Shown one piece after another: positions 23,939-35,470 of a stretch of DNA of 54,500 nt. Under the pieces are notes generated by a model. It had not been told where the DNA came from. It saw only the letters and a program-made list of their open reading frames with translations, and made no database searches. A program made the translations under genes and the position numbers. The number at the start of each line of letters is the position of its first letter. The stretch's first letter is position 1. The DNA is taken from positions 173,790,740 to 173,845,239 of the forward strand of contig CM043944.1 in NCBI GenBank assembly GCA_014529385.2, in the 5' to 3' direction. The DNA comes from Adiantum capillus-veneris (taxonomy: Eukaryota; Streptophyta; Polypodiopsida; Polypodiales; Pteridaceae).

Positions 23939-25111
23939 GCTTTTTCCATATCTCCTTAAAAGACTCTCAATTAGCTAGTCGTTGGGCTAGTGGAGCCCAA
24001 AAAAAAAAAAGTATATTATGACCTCTTTGTGTGTAATTATTTCATTGTATATAGGGCCTAAATGTAATGATTTTTCATAATTATTTTGATATTTATTTAA
24101 ATATTTCTACCTAGGTGTACGTTATTTGCTTATGTATGCTATGCACATTGACTCACCATTACCACAATTGTTCTTACCATTTTGCATACTTTTTATTCCA
24201 TATAGAAATATTTTCATACAAGCTTCTCTTAGTTTTGGTGTAACTCCACCCCAACAAAAATCCAAAAAAACTAGTTTTATTTGTGTGTATATTTTTTCAC
24301 TATTGTGATTTTTTCCTTCCTACATCTATTCTCTTTTACTATCATAAATTAGAACACCAAAAATATTCATCTTTTTATAGTAGCCAAATACTGAGAGATA
24401 TTTACTTTTAATGTTGACCCCTTTATATTTTTCCACCTATATTATTTATATTTTGACATGTGCATATTTTTTGGACCCCTCAATATTTGATTTTCTTAGT
24501 GTACTATTCACTTTTATCATGAGCTCAACAATATCTTCAATTATAGACCCACAAAATAAGTTCAAGGATATTTGGCATGCATGCATGCACTATGGAGGGC
24601 TCACTCTTGGAGGCATTCAAAAGAATCATCCAAAGAAGGATCTCACAAGGACTTTGTGCAGTGGGAAAAGACAGTTGGTTTTGCTGAATTTTTAAAGGCC
24701 ACTTGCTCTCCAAAGTGAAAAGATGATAAAGACAAGAATTGTAGCTCGTGAGCTGAACTTTTGCCTCAAATATTTTTATATTTTTTTGAGCTACGAGCTG
24801 TGAGCTATGATTTTATTGGTGGACCCTAGTTTGCCCATGCCATGCAGCCACACTCCCTCTTCCACTTTATTATTTTCCTCTTTCACATACACTTCTCTAC
24901 TCATCATCCCTATCTCTCTCACCTCTCCTCTTTGCACCCTACTCACCTTCTCCTCAACCTTGAAGAATAAGAGAAACCATGGTGAACTCATGTCTCTTAC
25001 ACACACTTCCATTCCAAAATTGACCACCTAGTCTCATTTTTCCTCCTCCAAATTACCCATATCTATCAAAAAAACCACAAAATTCAGCCTCTTCTCTTGA
25101 AAAACAGCATC
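23939..25111. other. AT-rich region without supported gene
   Basis: It holds an A tract at about 24,001-24,012, a short imperfect inverted repeat at about 24,741-24,808 (AGCTCGTGAGCT against AGCTACGAGCTGTGAGCT) and small open frames that lack domains. If element 2's LTR was split at 13,473, its remainder could start here, but nothing in the window can confirm that. Confidence 0.45.
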
Positions 25112-25255
25112 ATGGTGATTGATTACTCATCTTCAATTATCTTGACTCCCAAGGAAGGCCAAGAGTGGATCAAAAACGTACCGTCAAAGCTAGTGGACCA
25201 TCAACAAGCGTCAAAATTGGCCCTACTCAAGACACTTGGAGCATCAACATTATAA
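25112..25255 (+). CDS. 47-codon ORF just upstream of the phosphatase-like array
   Basis: ATG at 25,112 to TAA at 25,253-25,255, balanced amino-acid composition (PKEGQEWIKNVPSKLVDHQQ), lying about 55 bp before the first array module. I recognise no domain. It could be a first exon of the gene whose downstream exons were amplified, a short upstream ORF, or chance. No promoter or clear splice donor is visible inside it. Confidence 0.3.
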   Translation: MVIDYSSSIILTPKEGQEWIKNVPSKLVDHQQASKLALLKTLGASTL

Positions 25256-25432
25256 GAAATTCATGTTTTCTTACCTCTTAAGCATTTTTCTTTCTTATTT
25301 TTCTTACCTCACGTTGCAATTTGATTTTTTGTATTCGCAGAAGTAGTGTGTTTACATTGAAGGGGACTACAACCCTACCAAACCAAATGTATTTCTATTG
25401 TATAAACCTTTTTTCCAAATCCATGTCCCACG

Positions 25433-25640
25433 CACTACAACATAACATGAAGATATCGACGCATCATATATCGACGGCCATGCCTTTCCACGCATATATC
25501 GACGAAAATAGAGGTCGTCGATATAGGCGTCGATATACACGTCGCAATGCGCGTCGCTAAATGCGTGGAAAGGCTTTCTTTGCCACGCTTATATCGACGC
25601 AGCTACCCACGGGTATATCGACGCAAAAAAATTTGGGAAA
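25433..25640. repeat. left subterminal region of CACTA element
   Basis: At least ten occurrences of ATCGACG or its complement CGTCGAT in about 200 bp, e.g. TATATCGACGG and CGTCGATATAGGCGTCGAT. Known CACTA elements carry transposase-binding subterminal repeats in this position; a match is present at the right end (34,745-34,930). Confidence 0.85.
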
Positions 25641-25695
25641 AAAAAGGGAAACCTGCGCGTAGTGGCCATTTTCGCTTGCTCAAATCGTGGCCGAA

Positions 25696-26034
<339 letters not shown>

Positions 26035-26036
<2 letters not shown>

Positions 26037-26540
26037 AATGTATGCATAGGAAATTAAAATTAAAGAAAGAAAAATTAAAGAGAGAAATGAAATGAAATGT
26101 TATATTAACGTCTTCGAAAGGCAAAGTGACCCATGAGACAAGAAAGTTATAATGTGGTGGATCTGATACAAAGTCAGAGTAAAAAGATGACAAAATGACA
26201 AAATAAAATATTATGGAATCCTAAACTGTTGGGTGTGGACTAAACGGCTAAAACAGCTAGCTGGGATAGGTAGATCATAGGAGATGCAGCATCTGTCGTT
26301 GGCGGATCTCATCAATCTCCTCCATGGTCAATAGTCTGAGCGGGCATTGTGCATGTCGAGCCAAAGTGACCTGGATCGTCTGATGCAGCCTATGACTTCA
26401 TTTGACCAGCTCAAAATACATTTGAAGCTCAACTCTCACCTTTACACATGAAAGTCCTCTAGGGAGCAACAACAGCGCCGTCGTTGCTCTTAGAGACAAA
26501 CTTTCTCCTCAAAAAAGGTTAGGTGGGGGCATATAACAAT
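26035..26540 (-). other. CACTA interior, possible small minus-strand coding remnant
   Basis: Most of it shows nothing. On the minus strand from about 26,400 to a stop at 26,275 one frame reads through with normal composition (RHAQCPLRLLTMEEIDEIRQ). It could be an exon remnant of a second transposon or captured gene. No domain recognised, no start or splice site established. Confidence 0.25.
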
Positions 26541-29063
26541 CCGTAGGTCAAACGAATAGAAGAAACCCCCAAAATACAAGCCGTTTTTGAAGTTCGGTTG
26601 GGTTTTTCTACGAAAAAACGCAAACGGACTTCATAAACGGCTTCTACGTCATAGGTCAAATCCGGTTCCGTTTTTCTATGGAAAAACGCAAACGGACTTC
26701 GGAAATGGCTTCTATGCCTACCGAAACCATCTGTAGTCCATTAGATAGTCTTAAGGAAATCTCAAGAGCGTGTATGGCAAGCCGTAGGTCAAACAGATAG
26801 AAGAAACGTCAAATACACAAGCCGTAGGTCAAATCCGGTTGCGTTTTTCTGAGGAAAAACGCAGACGGTCTTCGGAAATTGATTCTATGCCTACCGAAAC
26901 CATCCGTAGTCCATTAGGTAGTCTTTAGGCAATGTCAAGAGCGCGTATGTCAAGCCATAGGTCAAACGGATAGAAGAAACACCAAATACAGAAGCCGTAG
27001 GTCAAATCCGGTTGCGTTTTTCTACGGAAAAACGCAAACGGACTTCGGAAATGGCTTCTATGCCTACCGAAACCATCCGTAGTTCATTAATTAGTTTTAA
27101 AGCAATTTCAAGAGCGTGTATGGCAAGCCGTAGGTCAATGGGTTTGAATTAACGTCAAATACACAAACTGTAGGTCAAATCCGGTTGCGTTTTTCTACGA
27201 AAAAACGCAAATGGCTATCGGAAATGACTTCTATGCCTACTGAAACCATCCGTAGTCCATTAGGTAGTCTTAAAACAATGTTAAGAGTGCGTATGGCAAG
27301 TCGTAGGTCAAACGGATAGAAGAAATGCCAAATACACAAGCCGTAGGTCAAATCCGGTTGCGTTTTTCTATGGAAAAACGCAAACGGACTTCGGAAATGG
27401 CTTCTATGCCTACTGAAACCATTCATAGACGATTATGTAATCTTTAGGCAATGACAAGAGCGCGTATGGCAAGCCGTAGGTCAAACGGATAGAAGAAACG
27501 CCAAATACACAAGCCGTAGGTCAAATCCGGTTGCGTTTTTTTACAGAAAAACATAAACGGACTTTGGAAATGGATTTTATGCCTACCGAGACCATCCGTA
27601 GTTCATTAAGTAGTCTTAAAGCAATGTCAAGAGCGTGTATGGTAAGTTGTAGATCAATGGGTTTGAATTAATGCCAAATACACAAGTCGTAGGTCAAATC
27701 CGGTTGCGTTTTTCTACGGAAAAACGCAAATGGATTTCGGAAATGACTTCTATGCCTACTGAAACCATCCGTAGTCCATTAGGTAGTCTTAAATCAATGT
27801 CAAGAGTGCGTATGGCAAGCCGTAGGTCAAACAGATAGAAGAAACGCTAAATACACAAGCCGTAGGTCAAATCCGGTTGGGTTTTTCTATGGAAAAACGC
27901 AAACGGACTTCGGAAATGGCTTCTATGGCTACTGAAACCACCCGTAGACGATTAGGTAGTCTTTAGGCAATGTCAAGAGCGCGTATAGAAAGCCTTAGGT
28001 CAAACGGATAGAAGAAACGCCAAATACACAAGCCGTAGGTCAAATCCGATTACGTTTTTCTACGAAAAAACGCAAACGGACTTCGAAAACTGATTCTACG
28101 TCTATCAAAACCATCCGTAGTCCATTAAGTAGTCTTAAGGCAATGTCAAGACCGTGTATGGCAAGCCGTAGGTTAAACGGACAGAAGAAACGTCAAATAC
28201 ACTAGCCGTAGGTCAAATCCAGTTGAGTTTTTCTACGAAAAACGCAACCTGACTTCGAAAATGGCTTCTATGCCTACTAAAACCATCCGTAGACGATTAG
28301 GTAGTCATTAGACAATGTCAAGAGCGCGTATGGCAAGCCGTGGGTCAAACGGATAGAAGAAACGCCAAATACACAATCCGTAGGTCAAATCCGGTTGCGT
28401 TTTTCTAGGAAAAATGCAAACGGACTTCGGAAATGGCTTCTATACCTACCGAAACCATCCGTAGTTCATTAAGTAGTCTTACAGAAATTTCAAGAGCGTG
28501 TATGGCAAGTCGTAGGTCAATGGGTTTGAATTAACGCCAAATACACAAGCCGTAGATCAAATCCGGTTGCATTTTTCTACGGAAAAACGCAAACGGACTT
28601 CGGAAATGGCTTCTATGCCTACCGAAACCATTCGTATTCCATTAGGTAGTTTTTAGGCAATGTCAAGAGCGTATATGGCAAGCCGTAGGTCAAACAGACA
28701 GAAAAAACGTCAAATACACAAGCCGTAGGTCAAATCCGATTGCGTTTTTCTACGGAAAACCACAGACAGTCTTCGGAAAATGATTCGACGCCTATCGAAA
28801 CCATCCGTATTCCATTAAGTAGTCTTAAGGCAATGTCAAGACCGTGTATGGCAAGCCGTAGGTTAAAAGGACAGAAAAAACGTCAAATACACAAGCCGTA
28901 GGTTAAATCCGGTTGCGTTTTTCTACGAAAAAACGCAAACGGACTTCGAAAATGGCTTCTATGCCTAGTTAAACCATCAGTAGTCCATTAGGTAGTCTTA
29001 AAGCAATGTCAAGAGCGCGTATGGCAAGCGGTCGTAGGTCAAACGGATAGAAGAAACGGATAG
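26541..29063 (+). repeat. ~173-bp tandem repeat, about 14 copies, inside CACTA
   Basis: The unit carries CGTAGGTCAAA twice and a near-palindromic core GCGTTTTTCTACGGAAAAACGC (split here: GCGTTTTTC, TACG, GAAAAACGC). The core recurs at about 26,660, 26,835, 27,008, 27,182, 27,357, 27,530, 27,704, 27,878, 28,050, 28,220, 28,393, 28,565, 28,740 and 28,915. No coding capacity. In other CACTA elements, arrayed motifs near the ends bind the TnpA-type protein; this block lies between the left end and the transposase gene. Confidence 0.93.
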
Positions 29064-29326
29064 CTGTTGGATGTTGAAGAAACTATGGAACTAAAAGAGG
29101 CAAAGGGGTTTTGCCCGCTACATGCATTGCCATGTACACCTGGGAGTGCACGTATGTGTCTACCCATATAGGATTTGACCAATAAAGATGAGATTTTGAC
29201 CCGGTGGTGTTGATCTCCGTATACCTCTGGACCGAGGTGTACAGAGATTGGGCAAGACTAGAGAATGCGAGGTAGTTTACATTGTGAGGAGTATATATAT
29301 TAAATCAACATTCATAATCATTGTAG

Positions 29327-32300
29327 ATGGCAACGTCATCAACTAACATGGAGGAAAAGATTGCATGCTCGTGCACGCTCTGCAAGTATCAAATCCTGCC
29401 ACAAGCGTAGGATATGTAATGAGCATGTGCACAAGTACGGAGAGTTTGCTAAAGAAACCGTACAGATCTACGATACGACTCCTACAGAACGGGCATTGAT
29501 TTTCGCGACATAGCACTTACATCTAAGAGAGAGAGAAAAAGGATTATGCGTGAAGGTCTGACCAATATAGAGCCAAGGATGGAAGCAGAAAAGGACATCA
29601 AACAGAAGACAATGGCATGGAGAAGATGCTGGATGCCTTCTTCCAAACAAGCGAGGATAACGCTAACGAAGCAGCACCAAAAGCCGTGCACCTATCTCCT
29701 GAAGACATGTTGAGGAAGTTGGCACGTCAACCAATTTATAAAGGCACCAAAATATCGACACTTCGTACTTGTTTGGCGTTTTTGAATCTTCAGTCAGTGT
29801 ACGGGTGGTCAGATGCAAGCGTCACTGCTTTGTTTAGGTACGTAATTTACAAAAGAGATTTTTCGATTGCAACGGTGACGTGCTTGGAGAGTTTTTTAAT
29901 TTAATGTGGTTTAAACAGATTGTTGCGGGAGCAACTTCTCCCAGCTGGCAATGAAATGCCCCCCTCCAAGCGAGACGCAAAGCAACTATTGACCTCAGTT
30001 GGCTTGGACTACAACAAGATTCATGCATGTCCAAATGATTGCATTCTTTTTCGCAATGAATTCGCAGATTGTCTGTCGTGTCCTAAGTGCGGAGCAATGC
30101 GCTAAAACAAGATGCAGTTGGCGAGACAGTGCCAGCTAAAGTGTTGTGGTATTTCCCTATTATTCCTAGAATAAAAAGCATGTTTCGTTGTGGTTCCATT
30201 GCAAAGTTGATGCGGTGGAATTCTACGAATAGATCCACTGAGGCAACATTTAGGGTGCCTGTTGATTCAAAGGCCTGGAGGCACATTGAAGATACCTGGC
30301 CACATTTTAAGAGTGAACCACGCAATTTGCGTTTGGGCATGGCAATGGATGGAGTCAATCCATTTGGCTTGAGAAGCTCGTCATGGAGCACTTGGCCTGT
30401 GTGCCTCATCAATTACAACCTCCCGCCGTGGCTTGCCATCAAGAAGGGTCATTTGATATTAAGCTTGATTGTACCTGGTAAGTTCAAGGCAAAAAACAGG
30501 GATATTTATCTAGCTCCACTAGTTGACGAGCTCCAGGAGTTATGGCATGGGATCGACATAGCAGATGCGGTTGAACCTGTAGGACAACAACATGCAAGGA
30601 TCCATGGACTTCTTATGTGGACTGTGCATGATTGGCCAGGATACAAAGAAGCTTCTGGTAATGGTTCTTGATTTACAAAATTCTTGCTATTCGCAAGCAC
30701 TTTGCCTTTGCCTGATTTATGCTTTAATATATGCATGGCTAACAACTTCGGGATACAATGCATGTCCAATTTGCGGGCACTATTTGAATGTGCGCTATTC
30801 TGCCTCACTTTGAAAGACAATTTATCAAGGCCACCACCGTTATCTTCCAGATGGCCATCACTTGCGCGAAGGTCAGCTTGGTCGCATCGAATGTCGTCCT
30901 ATGCATGTACAAGAGTGGCGTCGCCGATGGGAGCAACATGAGGGGCAACCTGTTCCAGGAATGAAACGTTTGTCTATTCTCCATTCGTTGCCGTACTGGG
31001 GTGATCTACTAATTAACCATTTGCTGGATCCAATGCATATATTCAACAATGTGGGAGAGCTCCTCTGGAAGACAATCATGGGAATGAAAGACAATCAAGC
31101 TTCACGAGATGATTTGCAGTCAGTTGGAAAGATGCCATAGCTATGGCCTTTCACCAATGCAGCTGGCCAAACAAAACTTCCAAGAGCGCCATGGGTATTG
31201 CTAAAAAACGAAGAGCGACAAGTTAAAAGGGTGATTTCAGAGTTCAGGACGCCAACAGGATATATGCGATGTCTCAAGACAGCATTCACCCGTGACGATC
31301 AACTGTCAGGAGTGAAATCGCACGACTGGCATAAGTTCTTGCAATTCATTCTTCCAATTGCGATCAAGGGGTGTTTAACAGAGGAAGTGCAGACGTGCAT
31401 ATACAAGATTTCAGAGCTAGTGCGGTGGATCTCTTACAAGGAGATACAGGAGGAATCTATTCCAGTCGCAAGGGCTAACTCCATTGAAGCAGTTTGCATG
31501 ATTGAGAAGTATCTACCCATGAGCTGCCTAACTATCCAAATGCACTTGCTCGTCCATGTAGTAGTTGAGGTTGCAGTGGCAGGTACAGTCCACAGCCTTT
31601 GGATGTTCTTTCTAGAGCGGTTCATGAAAACACTTAAGTATTTTGTTCGCCAAAAAGCGCGTCCAGAGGGGAGCATGGTAGAAGGATGGCTGGTGCAAGA
31701 GTCTCTTGTATTGACAACCAAATTTCTATCCGTTTTTGATCCAGAAATGCCTCGACTGTGGAGCGATGAGGAGGATGCAAGATTGGTGGGAGAGGAGCCG
31801 CAAGGGCAAGGGGTGCCGAAGAAAATGAACGACGCCATGCGAGAAACGATCAATAGCTTGAAAGGTACGAAGAAGAGAAAGAGAGACGCAATAGGGAGCG
31901 ACAGGATTTCAGGCAAAGCCGAACGACTAGAGGTTTACCCTTGCCAGACTATCTCGCTCCTCTACCTCAATTCCCTACAATGGCATGGTTGGACAAGACA
32001 GTGAGAGCAGCTCGACAGATCGGAGAACCCATATCTCTAGAAGAGGAAGAGGTGGCTACTGGATGTGACTGGAAGTATCATACATACATGGCACTGTGGT
32101 CGCATGGAAAGCATTTCAGAACACAACAAATTGACAGCAGAAGAAACATGTTTGACAGTGGGATAATAGTTAGTTTCATGCAAAAGAGCAGGGCTAGTGC
32201 CAGAGACACGAATGAGAGCACTAGCAACCTAGATTACTGTGGTCTGGTGTCAGATATCCTGAAAGTAAGCTTCAGGCGGTTTGAGATGTTTTTGTTGGAT

Positions 32301-32781
32301 GTGAAGTGGTTCAAGGTGATTACTTCTGGTCGCAATGCAATGGTACGCAGAGATGGAAACAAACTTGTGCAAATAGATTCTACAAAGGTTTGGACAGATG
32401 CGAGCGACACATTTGCTCTCCTCGAACATTGCGAGCAAGTGGTCTTTGTACCGGACCCTCAAGAGCGACAGTGGTGGTTTGTGGTTCAGGTTGCTCCAAG
32501 AAATAAACAAGTATTTGAAGGGCAAGATCTCCTGGAGGAAATTTAGTCAGACATTAGATGAGATGGACGAAGGTATGGCAGAGGAAGCTGACAGATATAC
32601 GAGGGATGACAGATATACGAGGGATGACGCAAACGAGCCAGAATTGACACTTGTAGATGAAGATGCAATGGATGAAGACAATCTGCCAGAACGAGTTGGG
32701 GCGAAGTTATGTTTGCAATTAGAGATAGACGATGAAATGATGCAAGATCTTATCAATGATGCCTCACTCGTCGAGGCCTAG
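29327..32781 (+). pseudogene. CACTA transposase (Tnp2 family) with DUF4218 and DUF4216 regions
   Basis: Cuts and joins element ends. Start ATG 29,327 after a TATATATATTAAA box (about 29,292); the N-terminal Cys-rich part (CSCTLC, then CRRICNEHVHKYGEF) needs a frame change. From 29,617 the typical order follows: YKGTKISTLRTCLAFLNLQS, an 81-bp intron (29,838-29,918, GTACGT...AACAG, splitting an Arg codon), ACPNDCILFRNEF and CPKCGAMR, TAA/frameshift at 30,103, VLWYFPIIPRI, LRLGMAMDGVNPFG, likely intron about 30,658-30,735, ACPICGHYL, LPYWGDLLINHLLDPMHIF, stop at 31,138. DUF4218: KSHDWHKFLQFILPIAIKG and FLERFMKTLKYFVRQKARPE. DUF4216: EQVVFVPDPQERQWWFVVQV. An 18-bp duplication near 32,590-32,627 and an acidic tail end it. 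Several stops: probably inactive. Confidence 0.88.
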
Positions 32782-32888
32782 GCCTGTAAGTGTTTGTGTG
32801 AAGACGTTGATTTAAAATTAAGCTTAAAGTTAATTTAAACAACTGTGTTCTGACACTTTATTTTACTTTCTTTGTGCAGGACTTTAGT

Positions 32889-34040
32889 ATGGCAGACAAG
32901 TTTCCAAATCCTGCTTCTATGAGTGCAGATGCATTCATGGGCTTCGTTACACGGATGACGCCTGCTCAGATGGCAGAGGCTTCTCAGTACTGGGTAGAGG
33001 CATGAGTACTACGCCTCCGAGCTTCACACCCGAGGGTCCGACGCCTAGGGGGCGGACACCTATGGGGGGGGGGGGGGGACGCCTATGGGTACGACGCCTG
33101 CTTCTCCCATCACGGCCGCTTCGACACCTAGGGGTGGGACAGACGCAGGTACGTCGGCATCTCCGTAGCACATGCGCACTCACCGATCTCGGCGATCGTC
33201 AGGTGGAGGTGGTGGTTGCTGTGGAGGAGGGTCCATAGATGCTTCGACCCCTCCTCACTCACGACCCCCGTCCTACCCAGCCACACCTCTCGACACACCT
33301 CTTGGCACACCTCGGACACCTTGGGGGGCACACGATCCTAGTGCCTCCAAGCTCTATATTGTACGGCCAGATGGTTCTGTTGACATGGATAGAGTCGGGA
33401 CTGAGATGAGACAGCGGATTCGCCAGCTCGCGGAGCTACAGTTTTCGACTAGCATTCTGACATCTTGGGATCAGCAAAAAAAGGACAAAGTCACTTACAT
33501 AGTGGAGACCATCCTGAGAGAGTACCAGCCTGCTCCGGGTTCTGATGTTGTTCCGAGGAGGTGGATCAAGGGTGTTGCACGGGACACTGTGAAACATCGA
33601 CGAGATGTAGCTCGGAATGCTTTCAGGACCGGCTCGCCGAAGCCTTCGGGCATCCCACATGAGACATGGCTGCACATCAGGGAGGATGAGCGGACAGCGA
33701 CCACGCGGTTCAGACAGCAGCATGAAGCCACGCAGATACGACAGATGACTAGGGGGACATCTCATCTTGGCAGCGGAGGCTTCGACACCTTTCGCTATGA
33801 GTTTGTGAGTTTCTAATCCAATCTTAACTATGGCATTTTTTAAAACACGATGAATCATGTATTCTTATTACTTTGATTTTTGTATAAACGCAAAATCTTG
33901 CGATGCATCGAGCCCCGACACGTCAGGAGGAGTCAGATGGATATCGCAGAGGTATCTATGAAGTATTGAATGATCTTGATGCTTCAGAAGAGCCCGTAGA
34001 GACTGGGCGGCCTTACAGTCTCACTGATCGCTTGAGGTGA
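32889..34040 (+). pseudogene. second CACTA gene, Transposase_24/TnpA-like product
   Basis: ATG at 32,889 begins a short exon (MADKFPNPASMSADAFMGFV), TGA at 33,003. After a G run (33,066-33,078) with frame loss, an open frame 33,172-33,816 has a Ser/Pro/Gly-rich start and a basic, alpha-helical end (VARDTVKHRRDVARNAFRTG, then GTSHLGSGGFDTFRYEFV). That last motif and position resemble the plant Ptta/En/Spm Transposase_24 domain, where helper proteins of CACTA elements bind the subterminal repeats. A further likely exon, about 33,904-34,040, reads MHRAPTRQEESDGY to TDRLR. The family call is from motif memory, moderate certainty. Confidence 0.55.
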
Positions 34041-34219
34041 GACGTTAATATGTGAGTTGATTTAATTAAGTAAGTATATGTGAAGTAATATCAATACTAA
34101 TTTTGTGAGTTGTCATATGTGCAAGTTGTGACACCTAGTCATCAATGGACCGGATTTCATATATATGCTTTGTGAGACACAGACACGCTTCTGTGTCTCC
34201 TTTTGTATAGACATATATA

Positions 34220-34530
34220 TATATTGGTTATGATTATTGTTCAGACAATTATTGTTTTCCTGACCCTCATGGTTATTGTCATTGTATAGACATTGTATAG
34301 ACATGGTTATTTCTCATATAAAGTTATGGTTCAGGTTTTGTTTATGGTTATGTTTGACTTTCTGGTTATGCTTATGGTTATTGTTAATTTTGTTTCTGGT
34401 TATGATCAAAGTGGTTATATTGGTCGGTTATGGTTTTAAGTTTTGGTTATGCTTTTAAGTTTTGGTTATGCTTTTAAGTTATGGTTATGCTTTTAAGTTA
34501 TGGTTATGGTTCGTTATGGTCATTGGCCTT
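34220..34530 (+). repeat. GGTTAT-rich low-complexity region
   Basis: Irregular repeats of GGTTATG, GGTTATTGT and TTTTAAGTTATGGTTATGC. Non-coding. It lies in the right part of the CACTA element. Confidence 0.85.
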
Positions 34531-34666
34531 AAATCACATGTGAGATCCTACATGGATAGCATGTAGGAGCGTATACATTTTATTTTATTTTGAAAAGTTT
34601 ATGTAAAAACGAAGGGAACTCTGCCGAAATTTCTACGGGAGCACGGTTGATTTTGGTGCTGCTCGC

Positions 34667-34738
34667 TTTCTTGGACAGAGGGCAGGAAGTCTGGTTGTGC
34701 ATGGTACAGGCCAGGCTACCTGCCCTCTGCCCAAGAAA
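34667..34738. repeat. hairpin-forming inverted repeat in right part of CACTA
   Basis: TTCTTGGACAGAGGGCAGG pairs with CCTGCCCTCTGCCCAAGAA over 19 positions with one mismatch, loop about 28 bp that itself contains CTGG/CCAG. It could fold in DNA or RNA; role unknown. Confidence 0.75.
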
Positions 34739-34744
34739 AAAAAT

Positions 34745-34948
34745 TTATGTTATGGTCGTCGATATATGCGTCTACATATCCATCGATATCAGCATCGCTA
34801 TATGCGTCCATATCTGCGTCGCAAATAAAGCCTTTCCACGCAGATATCGACTCAAATAGCGACAGATTCACACGGACGTAGATATCGACGAATATATCGA
34901 CGCGGTGCGTCGATATATGCGTCGATAACAGCTTTTTTTGTTGTAGTG
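34745..34948. repeat. right subterminal region of CACTA element
   Basis: Many TCGATAT, GCGTCGATAT and ATATCGACG motifs in both directions, ending in TGTTGTAGTG. Mirror of the left end at 25,433-25,640. Confidence 0.85.
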
Positions 34949-35073
34949 ACAGGCAAACCCAGTATGGACCTTTGCTAGACATCCCAATGATTGTTTTGGT
35001 AATAGCCTATATTAAAGAATATGAAAGTCAACCTATTGTTTAACTTCTTTTTTGTTTTACAAAATGCTTGCAG

Positions 35074-35470
35074 AGAGACTGATTATTTTGGACGTCAACG
35101 GATTTTTGTTGTTTCGGGAGCTGTATGATCCCCATGCAGAAGTTATCAGCCTGCACAACTTCAAGATATGCGATTGCAAATTTGTTGTGCGTCCAGGAAC
35201 CAAGGCATTTATACAGTTTCTACTTCCAAGGTTCCAGGTTGTGATATGGTCCTCTATGTTGCAGAGAAACCTCAATCCCCTTGTAAGTATAGTTTGCAAC
35301 ATAGCGGGAATCAAACGTTTGCAATTTGATTTTTTGTATTTGTAGAAGGAGTGTGTTTACATTGAAGGGGACTACAACCCTACCAAACCAAATGTATTGC
35401 TATTCTATAAACCTTTTTTCCAAATCCATGTTCCACAGGCAAACCTTTGCTAGACATCCCTATGATTTTT
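35074..35470 (+). pseudogene. best-preserved module: FCP1/NIF-like HAD phosphatase-related exons
   Basis: Exon 1 (35,074-35,282) encodes RLIILDVNGFLLFRELYDPH, later CKFVVRPGTKAFIQFLLPRF and VVIWSSMLQRNLNPL. This resembles the start of the FCP1/NIF HAD phosphatase domain in its plant 'LDxNGLL' form, with motif I Asp followed by V-N and not D-x-D. The 63-bp intron keeps phase 0. Exon 2 (from 35,346) encodes KECVYIEGDYNPTKPNVLLF then YKPFF, matching the family's 'G-x-Y-N-x-x-N-x-LL' segment. This copy has a 13-bp loss after 35,440. The family is a phosphoserine phosphatase group; no complete gene is present, and activity is not expected. Confidence 0.55.

Noticed and set aside
24411-24695. 94-codon hydrophobic ORF in the AT-rich spacer
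   Set aside because: Composition follows local AT richness and there is no homologous feature or start context to support it.
26541-29063. Repeat array resembling CRISPR by regular spacing
   Set aside because: The 173-bp units are similar throughout, with no alternation of constant repeats and unique spacers, and the context is a eukaryotic CACTA element.
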